A stretch of 64,000 bases of DNA, taken from positions 4,092,001 to 4,156,000 of the forward strand of contig CP128857.1 of the NCBI GenBank assembly GCA_030388725.1, in the 5' to 3' direction. The notes below the pieces were generated by a model that was not told the DNA's origin, searched no databases, and saw only the letters and a list, made by a program, of their open reading frames with translations. Origin of the DNA: Prodigiosinella aquatilis. GTDB taxonomy: Bacteria; Pseudomonadota; Gammaproteobacteria; Enterobacterales; Enterobacteriaceae. Positions 54,360 through 64,000 of the stretch are shown in pieces (position 1 is the first letter of the stretch; every line of letters starts with the position of its first letter). A program made the translations under genes and the position numbers.

Positions 54360-55277
54360 TCAGGCCAACACAGTAGAAGGTGCTTTGAAAGCCAAAGGCA
54401 TTTCAGCCTCGTTTTCAAAGGTGACATATTCCCATGCTTCCTGTTTCGCCAGCACGGCCTGCAACAGCTTGTTGTTAAGCGCGTGACCTGACTTAAATGC
54501 CGTGAATGCACCGATGATGTTATGACCGCACATAAACAAATCACCAATCGCGTCTAACATTTTGTGACGGACAAATTCATCATCAAAACGCAAACCGTCT
54601 TCATTTAAGACACGATAATCATCAACGACGATAGCACAATCGAAACTGCCGCCCAGGCACAACCCTCGAGACTGCAGATATTCAATATCACGCATAAAAC
54701 CAAACGTGCGTGCCCGGCTGATCTGACGAACAAAAGCATCGGCGGAAAAATCCAGGCAATAACGCTGAGCACCGGCACCAATCGCTGGGTGATTAAAGTC
54801 GATGGTAAAATCCAAGCTAAAACCATTAAATGGTGTCAACTCAGCCCATTTATCACCGTCTTCAACACGCACAGGCTGTTTGATACGAACGAACTTTTTA
54901 GCACAGTTCAGCTCTTCAATACCCGCATCCAACAGTAAATAAACAAATGGACTGGCGCTGCCATCCATGATTGGAATTTCAGGTGCATCAACATCAATAA
55001 CAATGTTATCAATGCCCAAGCCAGCGAGAGCGGCATTCAGATGTTCTACTGTAGAAATACGAACATCATGCTCATTAACCAAGCAAGTACAAAGCATGGT
55101 ATCACGCACTGATTTTGCGTCAGCTGGAAAATCAACCGGTGGATTCAAGTCAGTACGGCGATAGATGACCCCGGTGTTAGCCGGTGCAGGGCGCATAGTC
55201 AAGGTGACTTTCTTGCCGGTATGCAAACCGACCCCTGTCGCCTGTACAATACGCTTTAAAGTTCGTTGTTTGATCAT
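54360..55277 (-). CDS. lpxC: UDP-3-O-acyl-N-acetylglucosamine deacetylase LpxC
   Basis: The 305-residue zinc enzyme commits UDP-acyl-GlcNAc to lipid A synthesis. The zinc ligands lie in VEHLNAAL (His79) and in HKMLDAIGD (His and Asp). It is nearly identical to E. coli LpxC over most of its length. I start at 55277 (MIKQRTLKRIVQATG start), five codons inside the longest frame. It follows ftsZ by about 100 bases. Confidence 0.97.
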   Translation of the reverse strand: MIKQRTLKRIVQATGVGLHTGKKVTLTMRPAPANTGVIYRRTDLNPPVDFPADAKSVRDTMLCTCLVNEHDVRISTVEHLNAALAGLGIDNIVIDVDAPEIPIMDGSASPFVYLLLDAGIEELNCAKKFVRIKQPVRVEDGDKWAELTPFNGFSLDFTIDFNHPAIGAGAQRYCLDFSADAFVRQISRARTFGFMRDIEYLQSRGLCLGGSFDCAIVVDDYRVLNEDGLRFDDEFVRHKMLDAIGDLFMCGHNIIGAFTAFKSGHALNNKLLQAVLAKQEAWEYVTFENEAEMPLAFKAPSTVLA

Positions 55278-55377
55278 CGTTTTATCTCGCAATTATCTGA
55301 ACCTACGGCCTTAGTTTATACAAAGGCCGACGGCACAGTTTAGCACAAAGAGCGGAGATGCCAACCTTACGGTCAGA

Positions 55378-56529
55378 TTAATCAGCCTGCTTACGCAAGA
55401 AGGCGGGAATATCCAGATAATCAGGCTCTTTATTAGTCTGAGTATTCGGATCATTCACCACTTTCGCGGCTGGTTTCTCCTGCGTCAACGGTGTCATGCC
55501 ATGTTGCTGGTAACGGTGATCCATGACAGGTTGACTGCTTTGTTTATTCGTAACCAACGTGATTTCTGGACGCTTATCCATACCGATACCGGTAGCAACA
55601 ACCGTTACACGCAGTTCATCGTTCATATCTGGATCCAACGATGTACCGATAACCACAGTTGCATTGTCAGATGCAAATGCGCGAATGGTATTACCAACAG
55701 TTTCAAATTCATCCAGACGCAGATCGAAACCGGCAGTGATGTTAACCAGCACACCACGCGCGCCAGACAGATCAATATCCTCCAGCAACGGACTGGAAAT
55801 TGCCATCTCAGCCGCTTCTTCAGCACGATCTTCACCACGAGCGACACCTGACCCCATCATGGCATAACCCATTTCAGACATCACGGTACGCACGTCTGCA
55901 AAGTCCACATTCATCAAACCCGGACGAGTAATCAGCTCAGCGATCCCCTGTACCGCGCCTTTCAATACGTCGTTTGCCGCACCAAAAGCGTCCAGCAGCG
56001 AAATACCACGCCCCAGCACTTTCAACAATTTGTCATTTGGAATCGTAATCAAAGAGTCCACATGTTTGGACAACTCTGCAATCCCTTGCTCGGCAAAAGC
56101 CATCCGCTTTTTACCTTCAAAATTAAACGGTTTGGTAACCACCGCAACCGTAAGAATGCCCAAATCTTTTGCCACTTCGGCCACGACAGGAGCGGCACCA
56201 GTACCCGTTCCCCCCCCCATGCCAGCAGCGATGAATACCATATCCGCACCTTCCAGCGCAGTGCGCAGTGCTTCACGATCTTCTTCTGCTGAATTGCGTC
56301 CCACTTCCGGGTTTGCGCCAGCCCCCAGACCTTTGGTAATACCACTACCGATCTGAATGGTCTGACCTACCGCGGTTTTGCGCAGTGCCTGTGCATCGGT
56401 GTTTACCGCAAAGAATTCAACACCTTCAATGCGTTCACGCACCATGTGTTCGACAGCGTTACCGCCACCGCCACCAACGCCGATGACTTTAATCACCGCG
56501 TCATTGGTTAATTCCATAGGTTCAAACAT
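55378..56529 (-). CDS. ftsZ: Cell division GTPase FtsZ
   Basis: The 383-residue tubulin homologue builds the Z ring. The signature GGGTGTGAAP is present near residue 105, and the C-terminal peptide DYLDIPAFLRKQAD, which binds FtsA and ZipA, is intact. CGGAGAGAA precedes the ATG. The variable linker (about 320-365) is Gln/Thr/Asn-rich. It follows ftsA by 74 bases. Confidence 0.98.
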   Translation of the reverse strand: MFEPMELTNDAVIKVIGVGGGGGNAVEHMVRERIEGVEFFAVNTDAQALRKTAVGQTIQIGSGITKGLGAGANPEVGRNSAEEDREALRTALEGADMVFIAAGMGGGTGTGAAPVVAEVAKDLGILTVAVVTKPFNFEGKKRMAFAEQGIAELSKHVDSLITIPNDKLLKVLGRGISLLDAFGAANDVLKGAVQGIAELITRPGLMNVDFADVRTVMSEMGYAMMGSGVARGEDRAEEAAEMAISSPLLEDIDLSGARGVLVNITAGFDLRLDEFETVGNTIRAFASDNATVVIGTSLDPDMNDELRVTVVATGIGMDKRPEITLVTNKQSSQPVMDHRYQQHGMTPLTQEKPAAKVVNDPNTQTNKEPDYLDIPAFLRKQAD

Positions 56530-56603
56530 AATTTCTCTCCGTTTTGTGCCTGTGTTACTTCGAGATCAAAAAAGTTGTGCCAAAAGATCTCTTTTGATAA
56601 CCA

Positions 56604-57860
56604 TTAAAATTCTTTTCTCAGCCAGCTGTTCAGGCGTTTAAACCAGTTACTCACTGAGGCGCGTTTTTCAACTTCATGCTCACCATTGAGATGAGATTCT
56701 TTGCCATAATGCAGTAACCCCACGGCTGTAGAGTAGTAAGGCTCCTGCGCATAATCCGTTAAACCTGTAATATTCAAAGGCTGCCCAATGCGCACTTGCG
56801 TATGAAAAACACGCTGAGCACATGCTGCCAGACCGTCAATCTGCGCCGCACCACCTGTCAGCACGATTCCGGCAGCCAGATGATGTTTTACGCCTTGCTG
56901 ACGTAACTGCTCCTGCAACTGTAAAAGTTCATCGTTTACCAGATTCAATAACTCGGTGTAACGCGGTTCAATCACCTCGGCCAGTGTCTGACGCTGCAAA
57001 CTCCGCGGCGGGCGGCCCCCCACACTGGGCACTTCTACACTTTCATCTTTACTGACAACAGCACCGAGAGCGCAGCCATAGCGCACTTTAATTGCTTCAG
57101 CATCTGTTGGCGGTGTCCCAAACGCATAGGCAATATCACTGGTCACTACGTTACCCGCATAAGGAATTACCTTGGTATGACGCAATGCCCCACCGGTGTA
57201 GACCGCCATATCCATAGTGCCACCACCAATATCCACCACACAGACACCAAGCTCACGTTCATCTTCCGTCAACACCGCATAACTGGATGCCAGGCCGGCA
57301 AAAATAAGCTGATCGACCTTAAGACCACAACGCTCCACGGCTTTGACAATGTTCTTTGCCATATCGTTGTGGCAGGTAATCAAGTGCACTTTTGCCTGCA
57401 TACGCACACCCGATAATCCCACTGGATTTTTTATCCCTTCCTGATAATCAATGGCATATTCTTGTGGGATAACATGCAAAATGCGGTGTTCATCACGTAC
57501 ACGTACCGATTTAGCGGTATGTACGACACTTTCCACGTCTTCCGGCGTCACTTCTTCTTCTGAAATCGGCACCATGCCGATTTCATTCTGACAGCTGATA
57601 TGCTTGCCGGATAATGCCAGATAGACTGATGAGATCTGGCAATCCGCCATCAACTCCGCCTGATCGATGGCACGCTGTACGCACTTAACCACCGATTCAA
57701 GATCGTTGACGCCACCTTTATCCATGCCCCGTGATGGGCAACTCCCCACCCCGATAATATTGACCATTCCATCAGGCAGAACCTCTCCCACCAGTGCAGC
57801 CACCTTAGCTGTACCGATTTCCAGCCCAACTACCAGTTTTCTGTCCGTCGACTTGATCAT
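56604..57860 (-). CDS. ftsA: Cell division protein FtsA
   Basis: The 418-residue actin-like protein anchors FtsZ to the membrane. It has the phosphate motifs VGLEIGTAKVAALVG and VVDIGGGTMDMAVY and ends in the amphipathic membrane-binding helix NSWLRKEF. Its ATG overlaps the ftsQ stop (ATGA). Confidence 0.97.
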   Translation of the reverse strand: MIKSTDRKLVVGLEIGTAKVAALVGEVLPDGMVNIIGVGSCPSRGMDKGGVNDLESVVKCVQRAIDQAELMADCQISSVYLALSGKHISCQNEIGMVPISEEEVTPEDVESVVHTAKSVRVRDEHRILHVIPQEYAIDYQEGIKNPVGLSGVRMQAKVHLITCHNDMAKNIVKAVERCGLKVDQLIFAGLASSYAVLTEDERELGVCVVDIGGGTMDMAVYTGGALRHTKVIPYAGNVVTSDIAYAFGTPPTDAEAIKVRYGCALGAVVSKDESVEVPSVGGRPPRSLQRQTLAEVIEPRYTELLNLVNDELLQLQEQLRQQGVKHHLAAGIVLTGGAAQIDGLAACAQRVFHTQVRIGQPLNITGLTDYAQEPYYSTAVGLLHYGKESHLNGEHEVEKRASVSNWFKRLNSWLRKEF

Positions 57861-58714
57861 TGCTCTTTAGCCTGTGCTTGATTTGGTTGCTGATTACCGT
57901 TCTTGTGCTGATCAATGTCTTGTTTCTGATCAATAAACGCCTGACCCCAACCTACTGCTGCACCAGAGTCATAACGCAAATCCACATAATCTATACGCTT
58001 ATTTTCACTCTGAGCCTGCCGTTGTAACAGCGGATAAAGCTCCATAAAACGTTGTAGACGACGGGTTCTATCATCTCGCCCTAATTCCAGACGGACATCA
58101 TCATCCAGTTCCACTTTCCATGAATGCCGTGCACTCATCGTCACCGTTTTCAACGTAAATTTTCCGGCCGCCAATATCTGGTTCACGGCTCGATATCCTT
58201 CAAGTACATCTTTCTGACTGCCTTCCGGTCCATACAGCATCGGCATTTTTTTGTTGCCGATACGTTCTGCTGGCACGCTGAAAGAATTTCCTTCGCTATC
58301 AATCATAAGCAGGTCATTCCAACGCGCGAAAGGAACATATTCAACCACATGAATTTTCAATTCATCGGGCCACTGCTTACGAACACTAACCTGTTTAATC
58401 CAAGGCAAACGTTCAATCTGCTGCTGAATAACATTCACATCCTGAGTCATGAATGTGCCTGGCGGTCCCAATGATAAAATCGCCTGCCGAATATCATCAT
58501 TGGTGGTGTAATGTCGTTCACCGGTCACCACCAGTCTGGATAATGGCAGATGGCTGGCATCCTTCATCCAGCTCAATACCATCCAACTGCCCCAGATAAT
58601 CGTACCCACCACCATCAACAGGAAAATAATTCCAGCCAGTTGACTACCATTACTACGGCGCGCACCGTTTAATTCTGGCTCATGTCCACGCGTGTTCAGC
58701 GCCGCCTGCGACAT
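57857..58714 (-). CDS. ftsQ: Cell division protein FtsQ
   Basis: The 285-residue protein has a short cytoplasmic N-terminus, one membrane helix (about 27-48), a POTRA domain (LPLSRLVVTGERHYT onward) and a beta domain. It recruits FtsL and FtsB to the division site. I start at 58714 (MSQAALNTRG), 18 codons inside the longest frame, which is the E. coli start. One base separates it from the ddlB stop codon. Confidence 0.95.
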   Translation of the reverse strand: MSQAALNTRGHEPELNGARRSNGSQLAGIIFLLMVVGTIIWGSWMVLSWMKDASHLPLSRLVVTGERHYTTNDDIRQAILSLGPPGTFMTQDVNVIQQQIERLPWIKQVSVRKQWPDELKIHVVEYVPFARWNDLLMIDSEGNSFSVPAERIGNKKMPMLYGPEGSQKDVLEGYRAVNQILAAGKFTLKTVTMSARHSWKVELDDDVRLELGRDDRTRRLQRFMELYPLLQRQAQSENKRIDYVDLRYDSGAAVGWGQAFIDQKQDIDQHKNGNQQPNQAQAKEQ

Positions 58715-58715
58715 A

Positions 58716-59636
58716 TCAACCAGCCAATTCCAAAATTCTGGCAACCAATTGAGAGAACGTGAAGCCACGCTGTTTGGCCGCCATAGGCACCAGACTATGG
58801 CTGGTCATTCCCGGCGACGTATTCACTTCCAGTAAATAAAACGCGCCATCGCTGTCCATCATCACATCCACTCGTCCCCAGCCACTGCAACCAAGTGCCT
58901 GGTATGCATCCATCGCCAGAGAGGCCAGGTAATGCTCTTGTTCGTCAGACAGGCCACTCGGGCAGAAATACTGTGTCTCATCCGACAGGTACTTTGCCTC
59001 GTAGTCATAGAACGTGCCTGTTGCCTGAATCCGTATAGAAGGCAGTACCTCATCGCCCAGAATGCCAACCGTGAATTCCGGTCCGCTAAGACACTTCTCG
59101 ACCAGTACCTCATCATCATGGTGAAAGGCCGCTTCCAGTGCTGAGTGCAACGCATCAGCCTGTTCAACCTTACTCATACCAACGCTGGAACCTTCACGGC
59201 TGGGCTTCACGATCAGCGGCATATCCAAATGTGCCACCTGTTGTATCAAATGGTTCGAATCCATTTGCAGGAACTGCTGACGGTTCAAGACCACATAAGG
59301 TGAAACAGGCAAACCTGATGCCTGCCAAACCAGTTTGGTACGGCGCTTATCCATCGTAAGTGCCGAGGCCATAACACCACTGCCAGTGTAGGGCAGTTGT
59401 AAAAATTCCAGTACGCCTTGCAAAGTACCGTCTTCACCACCGCGCCCATGGAGCGCGATAAAGGCTTTGGTAAATCCCTCGTCCTTTAAATGAATGACCG
59501 GGAAATCACGGATATCCACAGCATAGGCATCAATACCAGCCTCTTTCAGACCGGACAGAACTGCCTGCCCGGACAGCAAAGAGACTTCGCGTTCAGCGGA
59601 GATTCCACCAAGCAGTACAGCAACTTTCTCCGTCAT
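58716..59636 (-). CDS. ddlB: D-alanine--D-alanine ligase B
   Basis: The 306-residue ATP-grasp ligase makes D-Ala-D-Ala for peptidoglycan; its length equals E. coli DdlB. Motifs include LLGGISAEREVSLLSG, IVKPSREGSSVGM and LLEVNTSPGMT. I start at 59636; an 82-codon open extension upstream runs into murC and has no support. GTGAGGACA precedes the ATG. Confidence 0.95.
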   Translation of the reverse strand: MTEKVAVLLGGISAEREVSLLSGQAVLSGLKEAGIDAYAVDIRDFPVIHLKDEGFTKAFIALHGRGGEDGTLQGVLEFLQLPYTGSGVMASALTMDKRRTKLVWQASGLPVSPYVVLNRQQFLQMDSNHLIQQVAHLDMPLIVKPSREGSSVGMSKVEQADALHSALEAAFHHDDEVLVEKCLSGPEFTVGILGDEVLPSIRIQATGTFYDYEAKYLSDETQYFCPSGLSDEQEHYLASLAMDAYQALGCSGWGRVDVMMDSDGAFYLLEVNTSPGMTSHSLVPMAAKQRGFTFSQLVARILELAG

Positions 59637-59643
59637 GATGTCC

Positions 59644-61104
59644 TCACTCATTAATTTGTGGTCGTAATTGAGATTCAGCCAGCTTACGTGCCAACTTGCC
59701 GATATTTCCGGCCCCCTGAACCAAGACCAAATCCTCACCCTGCAGCGCATGTGACAATAATTCTGGCAATACATCCACATCAGGAACCAAAATAGGATCA
59801 ATCCTGCCTCGACCACGAATCGTACGGCATAGCGAACGGCTATCGGCCCCCGGGATCGGTGACTCACCTGCGGGGTAAACATCCAACATCAACAAAACAT
59901 CGACCTGAGAAAGCACATGGGCAAAATCATCGTACAAATCACGGGTACGCGTGTAGCGATGTGGTTGAAAAATCATCACCAACCGTTTGTCCGGCCAACC
60001 CGCGCGCGCAGCTTTAATCGTGGCATCCACTTCCGTTGGGTGATGGCCGTAATCATCGACCAACATGGCCGAACCACTTTTACCGTTGACCAACGCCAAC
60101 GGGAATTCGCCAAGAAAATCGAACCGGCGTCCCGTTCCCTGAAAGCGAGCCAGCGCCCGCAAAATCGCGTCATCATCGATACCCTCTTCAGAGGCCACCG
60201 CCACCGCTGCCGCCGCATTCAGCGCATTGTGACGTCCTGGCGCATTCAGCGTCACATCCAGCAACGGCTTACCCTGACGGGCTAGCGTAAAATGTCCCTG
60301 CGCACCAACCTGACGATAACTGGCGATACGCACATCGGCATCATCACTGAAACCATAAGTAGTAATGTAGCGCCCCACCCGCGGTAACAGTTCACGGATA
60401 ACCGGGTCGTCCAAACACATCACGGCATGCCCATAGAAAGGCAGGTTATGCAGGAAATTGATAAACGTCTGTTTAAGCGTCTCAAAATTACCCTGATAAG
60501 TGTCCATGTGGTCTGCTTCAATATTCGTCACAATGGCGGCCATTGGCTGCAAGTGTAAAAATGAGGCATCACTCTCATCAGCTTCGGCAATCAGGTAACG
60601 ACTGGATCCCAGGCGCGCATGAGCACCCGCCGCTTTCACCAATCCACCGTTGACAAACGTAGGATCCAGCCCTGCTTCTGCATAAATACTGGTAACCAAC
60701 GCGGTGGTGGTGGTTTTACCATGCGTCCCCGCGATGGCAATACCGTGGCGAAAGCGCATCAACTCCGCCAGCATTTCAGCCCGACGAATCACCGGAATAC
60801 GAGCTTCATGAGCTGCGATAATTTCCGGGTTGTCCGCCGAAATAGCACTGGACACCACTACCACACTCGCATCGCTCACATTTTCCGGACGATGATGGAA
60901 ATAAATTTGAGCGCCCAACTCACTCAACTGTTGAGTAACGGCATTCGGTGCCAGATCAGAACCACTAATTTGGTACCCTTCATTAGCCAATACTTCGGCG
61001 ATACCACCCATGCCAGCACCACCGATGCCAACAAAGTGGATGTGCCGGACACGATGCATCTCGGGCACGATTGAACGCAGTTTCGCCAGTTGTTGTGTAT
61101 TCAC
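59644..61104 (-). CDS. murC: UDP-N-acetylmuramate--L-alanine ligase
   Basis: The 486-residue Mur ligase adds L-Ala to UDP-MurNAc. The N-terminal FVGIGGAGMGGIAEVL, the ATP loop GTHGKTTTT (about 120) and DDYGHHPTEV are visible. It lies between murG and ddlB, seven bases ahead of ddlB. Confidence 0.96.
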   Translation of the reverse strand: MNTQQLAKLRSIVPEMHRVRHIHFVGIGGAGMGGIAEVLANEGYQISGSDLAPNAVTQQLSELGAQIYFHHRPENVSDASVVVVSSAISADNPEIIAAHEARIPVIRRAEMLAELMRFRHGIAIAGTHGKTTTTALVTSIYAEAGLDPTFVNGGLVKAAGAHARLGSSRYLIAEADESDASFLHLQPMAAIVTNIEADHMDTYQGNFETLKQTFINFLHNLPFYGHAVMCLDDPVIRELLPRVGRYITTYGFSDDADVRIASYRQVGAQGHFTLARQGKPLLDVTLNAPGRHNALNAAAAVAVASEEGIDDDAILRALARFQGTGRRFDFLGEFPLALVNGKSGSAMLVDDYGHHPTEVDATIKAARAGWPDKRLVMIFQPHRYTRTRDLYDDFAHVLSQVDVLLMLDVYPAGESPIPGADSRSLCRTIRGRGRIDPILVPDVDVLPELLSHALQGEDLVLVQGAGNIGKLARKLAESQLRPQINE

Positions 61105-61160
61105 TTTTTTCTATCGCAACCTACATTAAGCACCGGACAGTTATCCGGCTATTTTTAACA

Positions 61161-62252
61161 TTAACAATGAGCCGCATCCGCAACCCGATGGCCTGCCGCC
61201 TTAACCACTTCCGCCGCAACCCGTTCAGTAGCATCGGGAATAGCCACGGTTCTGGCCTTTTGCGCCATGGCTTGCAGAGTGACGCGATCCCATCCCATCA
61301 GTGTTTCAGTTACCGTCTCAACGCTGAACTGTGCCTGTTCTATAATTTTGGCCGCTCCGGCTTTCTCAAGCGGTAACGCATTCCAATATTGCTGGCGGTC
61401 TTTGTGCTGAAATGGCACAAACAGCGCGGGTAATCCTGCCACTGCGATTTCACTGACCGTCAGCGCGCCTGCGCGGCAAACGACAACATCCGCCCAGGTA
61501 TAGGCCGCTGCCATATCATCAATAAATTCGCTAATCTTGTGCTGTTCTTGCCCGGCCTCAAGGTAAGCGGCCCGCACATCTGCCAACGCACCTTTACCTA
61601 CCTGATGCCAGATGGTGAACTGCTCACCCAATCTGGCCGCAACACCGGGCATTGTTTGGTTAAGCACCCTCGCTCCCTGACTGCCACCTATCACCAGAAT
61701 CCGGATCGGACCGCGGCGTTCGGATAAGCGTTCAGCAGGCAAAGGCAAAGCCAACACGTCGGTACGAACTGGATTGCCCACCACATCAGCTCCGGGGAAT
61801 GCGCCAGGAAAAGCCTGAAGCACTTTTTTGGCAATACGGGAAAGCCAACGGTTGGTTAACCCTGCAATACCATTCTGTTCATGCAGTACCACCGGAATGC
61901 CGCACAGCCACGCGGCCAAACCGCCGGGACCAGACACATACCCGCCCATTCCCAGCACCACATCTGGCTGGTAGCGACGCATAATCGCCTGAGCCTGGCG
62001 TACCGCACGGAAGATACGCAGCGGAGCACACAGCTGAGCTTTAAGCCCTTTTCCCCGCAGACCGGAAATACGGATGAAGTCAATCTCGATACCATGCTTT
62101 GGCACTAAATCCGCTTCCATACGATCAGCCGTTCCTAACCAACGTACCTGCCAGCCCTGCGCCATCAAATGATGTGCCACCGCCAATCCAGGGAAAACAT
62201 GCCCCCCGGTTCCTCCGGCCATCACCATCAAACGCTTGCCTTTGCCACTCAT
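61161..62252 (-). CDS. murG: Lipid II synthase MurG (UDP-GlcNAc transferase)
   Basis: The 363-residue GT-B enzyme adds GlcNAc to lipid I at the inner face of the membrane. The glycine-rich loop GGTGGHVFPGLAVA (about 13-26) and GGSQGARVLNQ mark it. Its start overlaps the ftsW stop (ATGA). Eight residues longer than the E. coli protein at the C-terminus. Confidence 0.96.
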   Translation of the reverse strand: MSGKGKRLMVMAGGTGGHVFPGLAVAHHLMAQGWQVRWLGTADRMEADLVPKHGIEIDFIRISGLRGKGLKAQLCAPLRIFRAVRQAQAIMRRYQPDVVLGMGGYVSGPGGLAAWLCGIPVVLHEQNGIAGLTNRWLSRIAKKVLQAFPGAFPGADVVGNPVRTDVLALPLPAERLSERRGPIRILVIGGSQGARVLNQTMPGVAARLGEQFTIWHQVGKGALADVRAAYLEAGQEQHKISEFIDDMAAAYTWADVVVCRAGALTVSEIAVAGLPALFVPFQHKDRQQYWNALPLEKAGAAKIIEQAQFSVETVTETLMGWDRVTLQAMAQKARTVAIPDATERVAAEVVKAAGHRVADAAHC

Positions 62253-63451
62253 CGGGCACTCCTCGTAAACGCCTGCGCTTTCGTCAGCCGCGTTTCAAAA
62301 TCAATGCGCAGCAACAGTACGATGGCGGTCGACATGATTAACAGACTCGAACCACCGTAACTGATCAGCGGCAATGTCAACCCTTTGGTCGGCAACATGC
62401 CCGCAGCGGCGCCAACATTAACCAGAACCTGAAAGCTAAACCAAATACCGATTGAACAGGCCAGAAATCCGGAAAAACGTTGATCAATCTCCAGCGCCCG
62501 TCGGCCAATCGACATCGCACGAAAAGCGACGAAGAATATCATTAACAACGCTAATACCACACCAACATAGCCAAGTTCTTCGCCTAAAATCGAGAAAATA
62601 AAGTCGGTATGGGCTTCTGGCAAATACTCCAGTTTCTGTATAGAATTTCCCAGTCCCTGCCCCCACAATTCGCCTCGGCCAAATGCCATCAACGATTGTG
62701 TCAACTGATAACCGCTACCAAACGGATCATTCCATGGATCCCAGAACGAAGTAACCCGTCGAATACGATATGGCTCAGCGGCAATCAGCACGCAAACAGC
62801 AAATATCCCGCAGCCGATAATGGACAGAAACTGCCACAATTTCGCCCCGGCCAGAAACAGCATGGCCAGTGTTGTGATAAACAGCACTACCACCGTTCCC
62901 AAGTCGGGCTGGGCCAGTAATAACACCGAAAGAATCACCATCACGCCCATCGGTTTACAAAAGCCCCAGAAATTATTACGAACTTCATCAACCTTGCGCA
63001 CCATGTAACTGGAGAGGTAGCAAAACAGCGCCAGTTTCGATAGTTCGGCCGGCTGTATACGTAAAGGCCCAAACGAAATCCAGCGCGATGCGCCATTCAC
63101 CGACCCGCCGACCACCAGAACCACCAGCAACAATGCCAGAGAAATCAGTAAAAACACGGCGCTGTAACGTTGCCATACCGCCATTGGAATGCGCATAGTG
63201 ATCAGCGATAGAGCAAAAGCCAACCCCAGGTACAGCGCATCACGCTTGGCGAACAAAAATGGATCATTCGCCAGACGCTGACCTATCGGCATGGACGCGG
63301 AAGTCACCATGACAAACCCCAACACCGCCAGCCCCAGCGTCAACCATACCAACGTCCGGTCATACAGTACGGTACTGAGGTTATCGCTTTCACGCGTCCC
63401 CATTACCCAACTTTTCAGCCGCCCCAATATGGCCAACCGAACGATACTCAT
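62249..63451 (-). CDS. ftsW: FtsW, SEDS-family septal peptidoglycan polymerase
   Basis: The 400-residue protein has ten membrane helices and the family stretches VTSASMPIGQRL, AQPDLGTVVVLF, GSGYQLTQSLMAFGRGELWG and LPLISYGGSSL. It polymerises lipid II at the septum with FtsI. The N-terminal cytoplasmic part is about 14 residues shorter than in E. coli. Its ATG overlaps the murD stop by one base (TAATG). Confidence 0.96.
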   Translation of the reverse strand: MSIVRLAILGRLKSWVMGTRESDNLSTVLYDRTLVWLTLGLAVLGFVMVTSASMPIGQRLANDPFLFAKRDALYLGLAFALSLITMRIPMAVWQRYSAVFLLISLALLLVVLVVGGSVNGASRWISFGPLRIQPAELSKLALFCYLSSYMVRKVDEVRNNFWGFCKPMGVMVILSVLLLAQPDLGTVVVLFITTLAMLFLAGAKLWQFLSIIGCGIFAVCVLIAAEPYRIRRVTSFWDPWNDPFGSGYQLTQSLMAFGRGELWGQGLGNSIQKLEYLPEAHTDFIFSILGEELGYVGVVLALLMIFFVAFRAMSIGRRALEIDQRFSGFLACSIGIWFSFQVLVNVGAAAGMLPTKGLTLPLISYGGSSLLIMSTAIVLLLRIDFETRLTKAQAFTRSAR

Positions 63452-64000
63452 TATCCCAGCTCCTCTGCCAGACGAGCGAACTCATCTCCGCGCTGTTCAA
63501 AACTTCGGAATTGGTCAAGACTGGCGCAGGCAGGTGACAGCAACACAACATCTCCGGCTTTTGCCCGACCGGCAATCAGATGCATTGCCTGCGCCATCGT
63601 TTCTGTCTGCTCAGCTATCTCAGGCCGCAGTGCCGCCAGCAACCCACCATCACGACCAAAGCAATAAAGACGGATATTGTCACCCTGGATATATGTCAGT
63701 AGTGGTGAGAAATCCGCGGACTTACCATCCCCGCCTAACAACAGATGCAGCGTGTCATCGACAACCAGTCCACTTAATGCGGCTTCCGTACTGCCGACGT
63801 TGGTCGCTTTCGAATCGTTAATCCAGCGAATCCCCCGGCGTTCCAGCACCAGTTGAAAACGGTGCGCCAGACCAGTAAAAGTGGTCAGTGCTGTCAAGGC
63901 TGATGAGCGTGGAATGCCGACTGCATCTGCCAATGCCAGTGCGGCCAAAACATTGGTGTAATTATGCTGTCCGACCAGTTTGATTTCACGCGTGTTGATG
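63451..64000 (-). CDS. murD: UDP-N-acetylmuramoylalanine--D-glutamate ligase, partial
   Basis: The frame is open through the window edge, so the last 182 residues or so of MurD are present and the N-terminal part lies outside. Seen are VGQHNYTNVLAALALA, then WINDSKATNVGSTEAAL and LLLGGDGKSADFSP, the substrate and ATP sites of the C-terminal domains, and the LLSPACASLDQF end. It adds D-Glu to UDP-MurNAc-L-Ala. It is the first gene of the dcw segment seen here. Confidence 0.95.
   Translation of the reverse strand, partial: INTREIKLVGQHNYTNVLAALALADAVGIPRSSALTALTTFTGLAHRFQLVLERRGIRWINDSKATNVGSTEAALSGLVVDDTLHLLLGGDGKSADFSPLLTYIQGDNIRLYCFGRDGGLLAALRPEIAEQTETMAQAMHLIAGRAKAGDVVLLSPACASLDQFRSFEQRGDEFARLAEELG

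Noticed and set aside
1..64000. CRISPR arrays, tRNA or rRNA genes, phage integrase or attachment sites
   Set aside because: I saw no regularly spaced repeats, cloverleaf-like sequences, rRNA segments or integrase proteins anywhere in the window.

Overview
The window reads as chromosomal DNA of a gamma-proteobacterium of the order Enterobacterales. Its right two thirds keep the Escherichia coli gene order from the cell-division cluster to the pyruvate dehydrogenase operon: murD-ftsW-murG-murC-ddlB-ftsQ-ftsA-ftsZ-lpxC-secM-secA-mutT-yacG-zapD-coaE-guaC-hofC-hofB-ppdD-nadC-ampD-ampE-aroP-pdhR-aceE-aceF-lpdA-acnB-yacL. A DUF721 gene between lpxC and secM, a yjbEFGH operon, several plant-sugar acid loci and a LOG-type protein fit a plant-associated relative of Pectobacterium, Dickeya or Brenneria. 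That placement is an inference; no rRNA gene is present to settle it.

Left part (1-26 kb) is accessory. It begins with yjbHGFE (exopolysaccharide export and modification, minus strand), then a junk zone with an IS5/IS903-type transposase remnant and a long palindromic repeat. Next is a zinc ABC transporter operon headed by a near-perfect Zur operator and an uncatalogued 34-residue membrane peptide that is translationally coupled to the ATPase. A LOG-family nucleotide hydrolase follows. Then comes a D-xylonate-type catabolic set: IclR regulator, GntP permease, YjhG/YagF dehydratase and YagE/YjhH aldolase. After it lie a ROK sugar kinase with a LacI regulator and a dead aldose-epimerase-like gene. 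The part ends with a DeoR-PdxA2-DtnK operon (D-threonate/D-erythronate type) facing a second operon of Fe-alcohol dehydrogenase, DapA-family lyase, 2-hydroxyacid dehydrogenase and MFS permease. The two face each other across a short divergent promoter that holds a clean inverted repeat. A fragment of a second MFS gene follows.

Middle part (26-48 kb) is mostly core metabolism: yacL, acnB, a lineage-specific exported alpha/beta hydrolase inserted between acnB and lpdA, then lpdA, aceF, aceE and pdhR. A PdhR operator and a TyrR-like box lie in the divergent pdhR/aroP region. Between aroP and ampE a deletion has joined the front of a GPH sugar permease to the tail of a GH43 glycosidase. ampED, nadC, the type IV pilus genes ppdD-hofB-hofC and guaC follow.

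Right part (48-64 kb) holds coaE-zapD-yacG, mutT, secA, secM (arrest peptide with an altered upstream residue), a DUF721/DciA-like gene, lpxC and the distal division and cell-wall cluster from ftsZ to a truncated murD at the window edge. There are no tRNA, rRNA or CRISPR features. Four copies of a terminal-inverted-repeat element (ATACCC...GGGTAT ends) lie between 5 and 13.7 kb. All functional calls come from reading the translated proteins and remembering the families; no database search was run.
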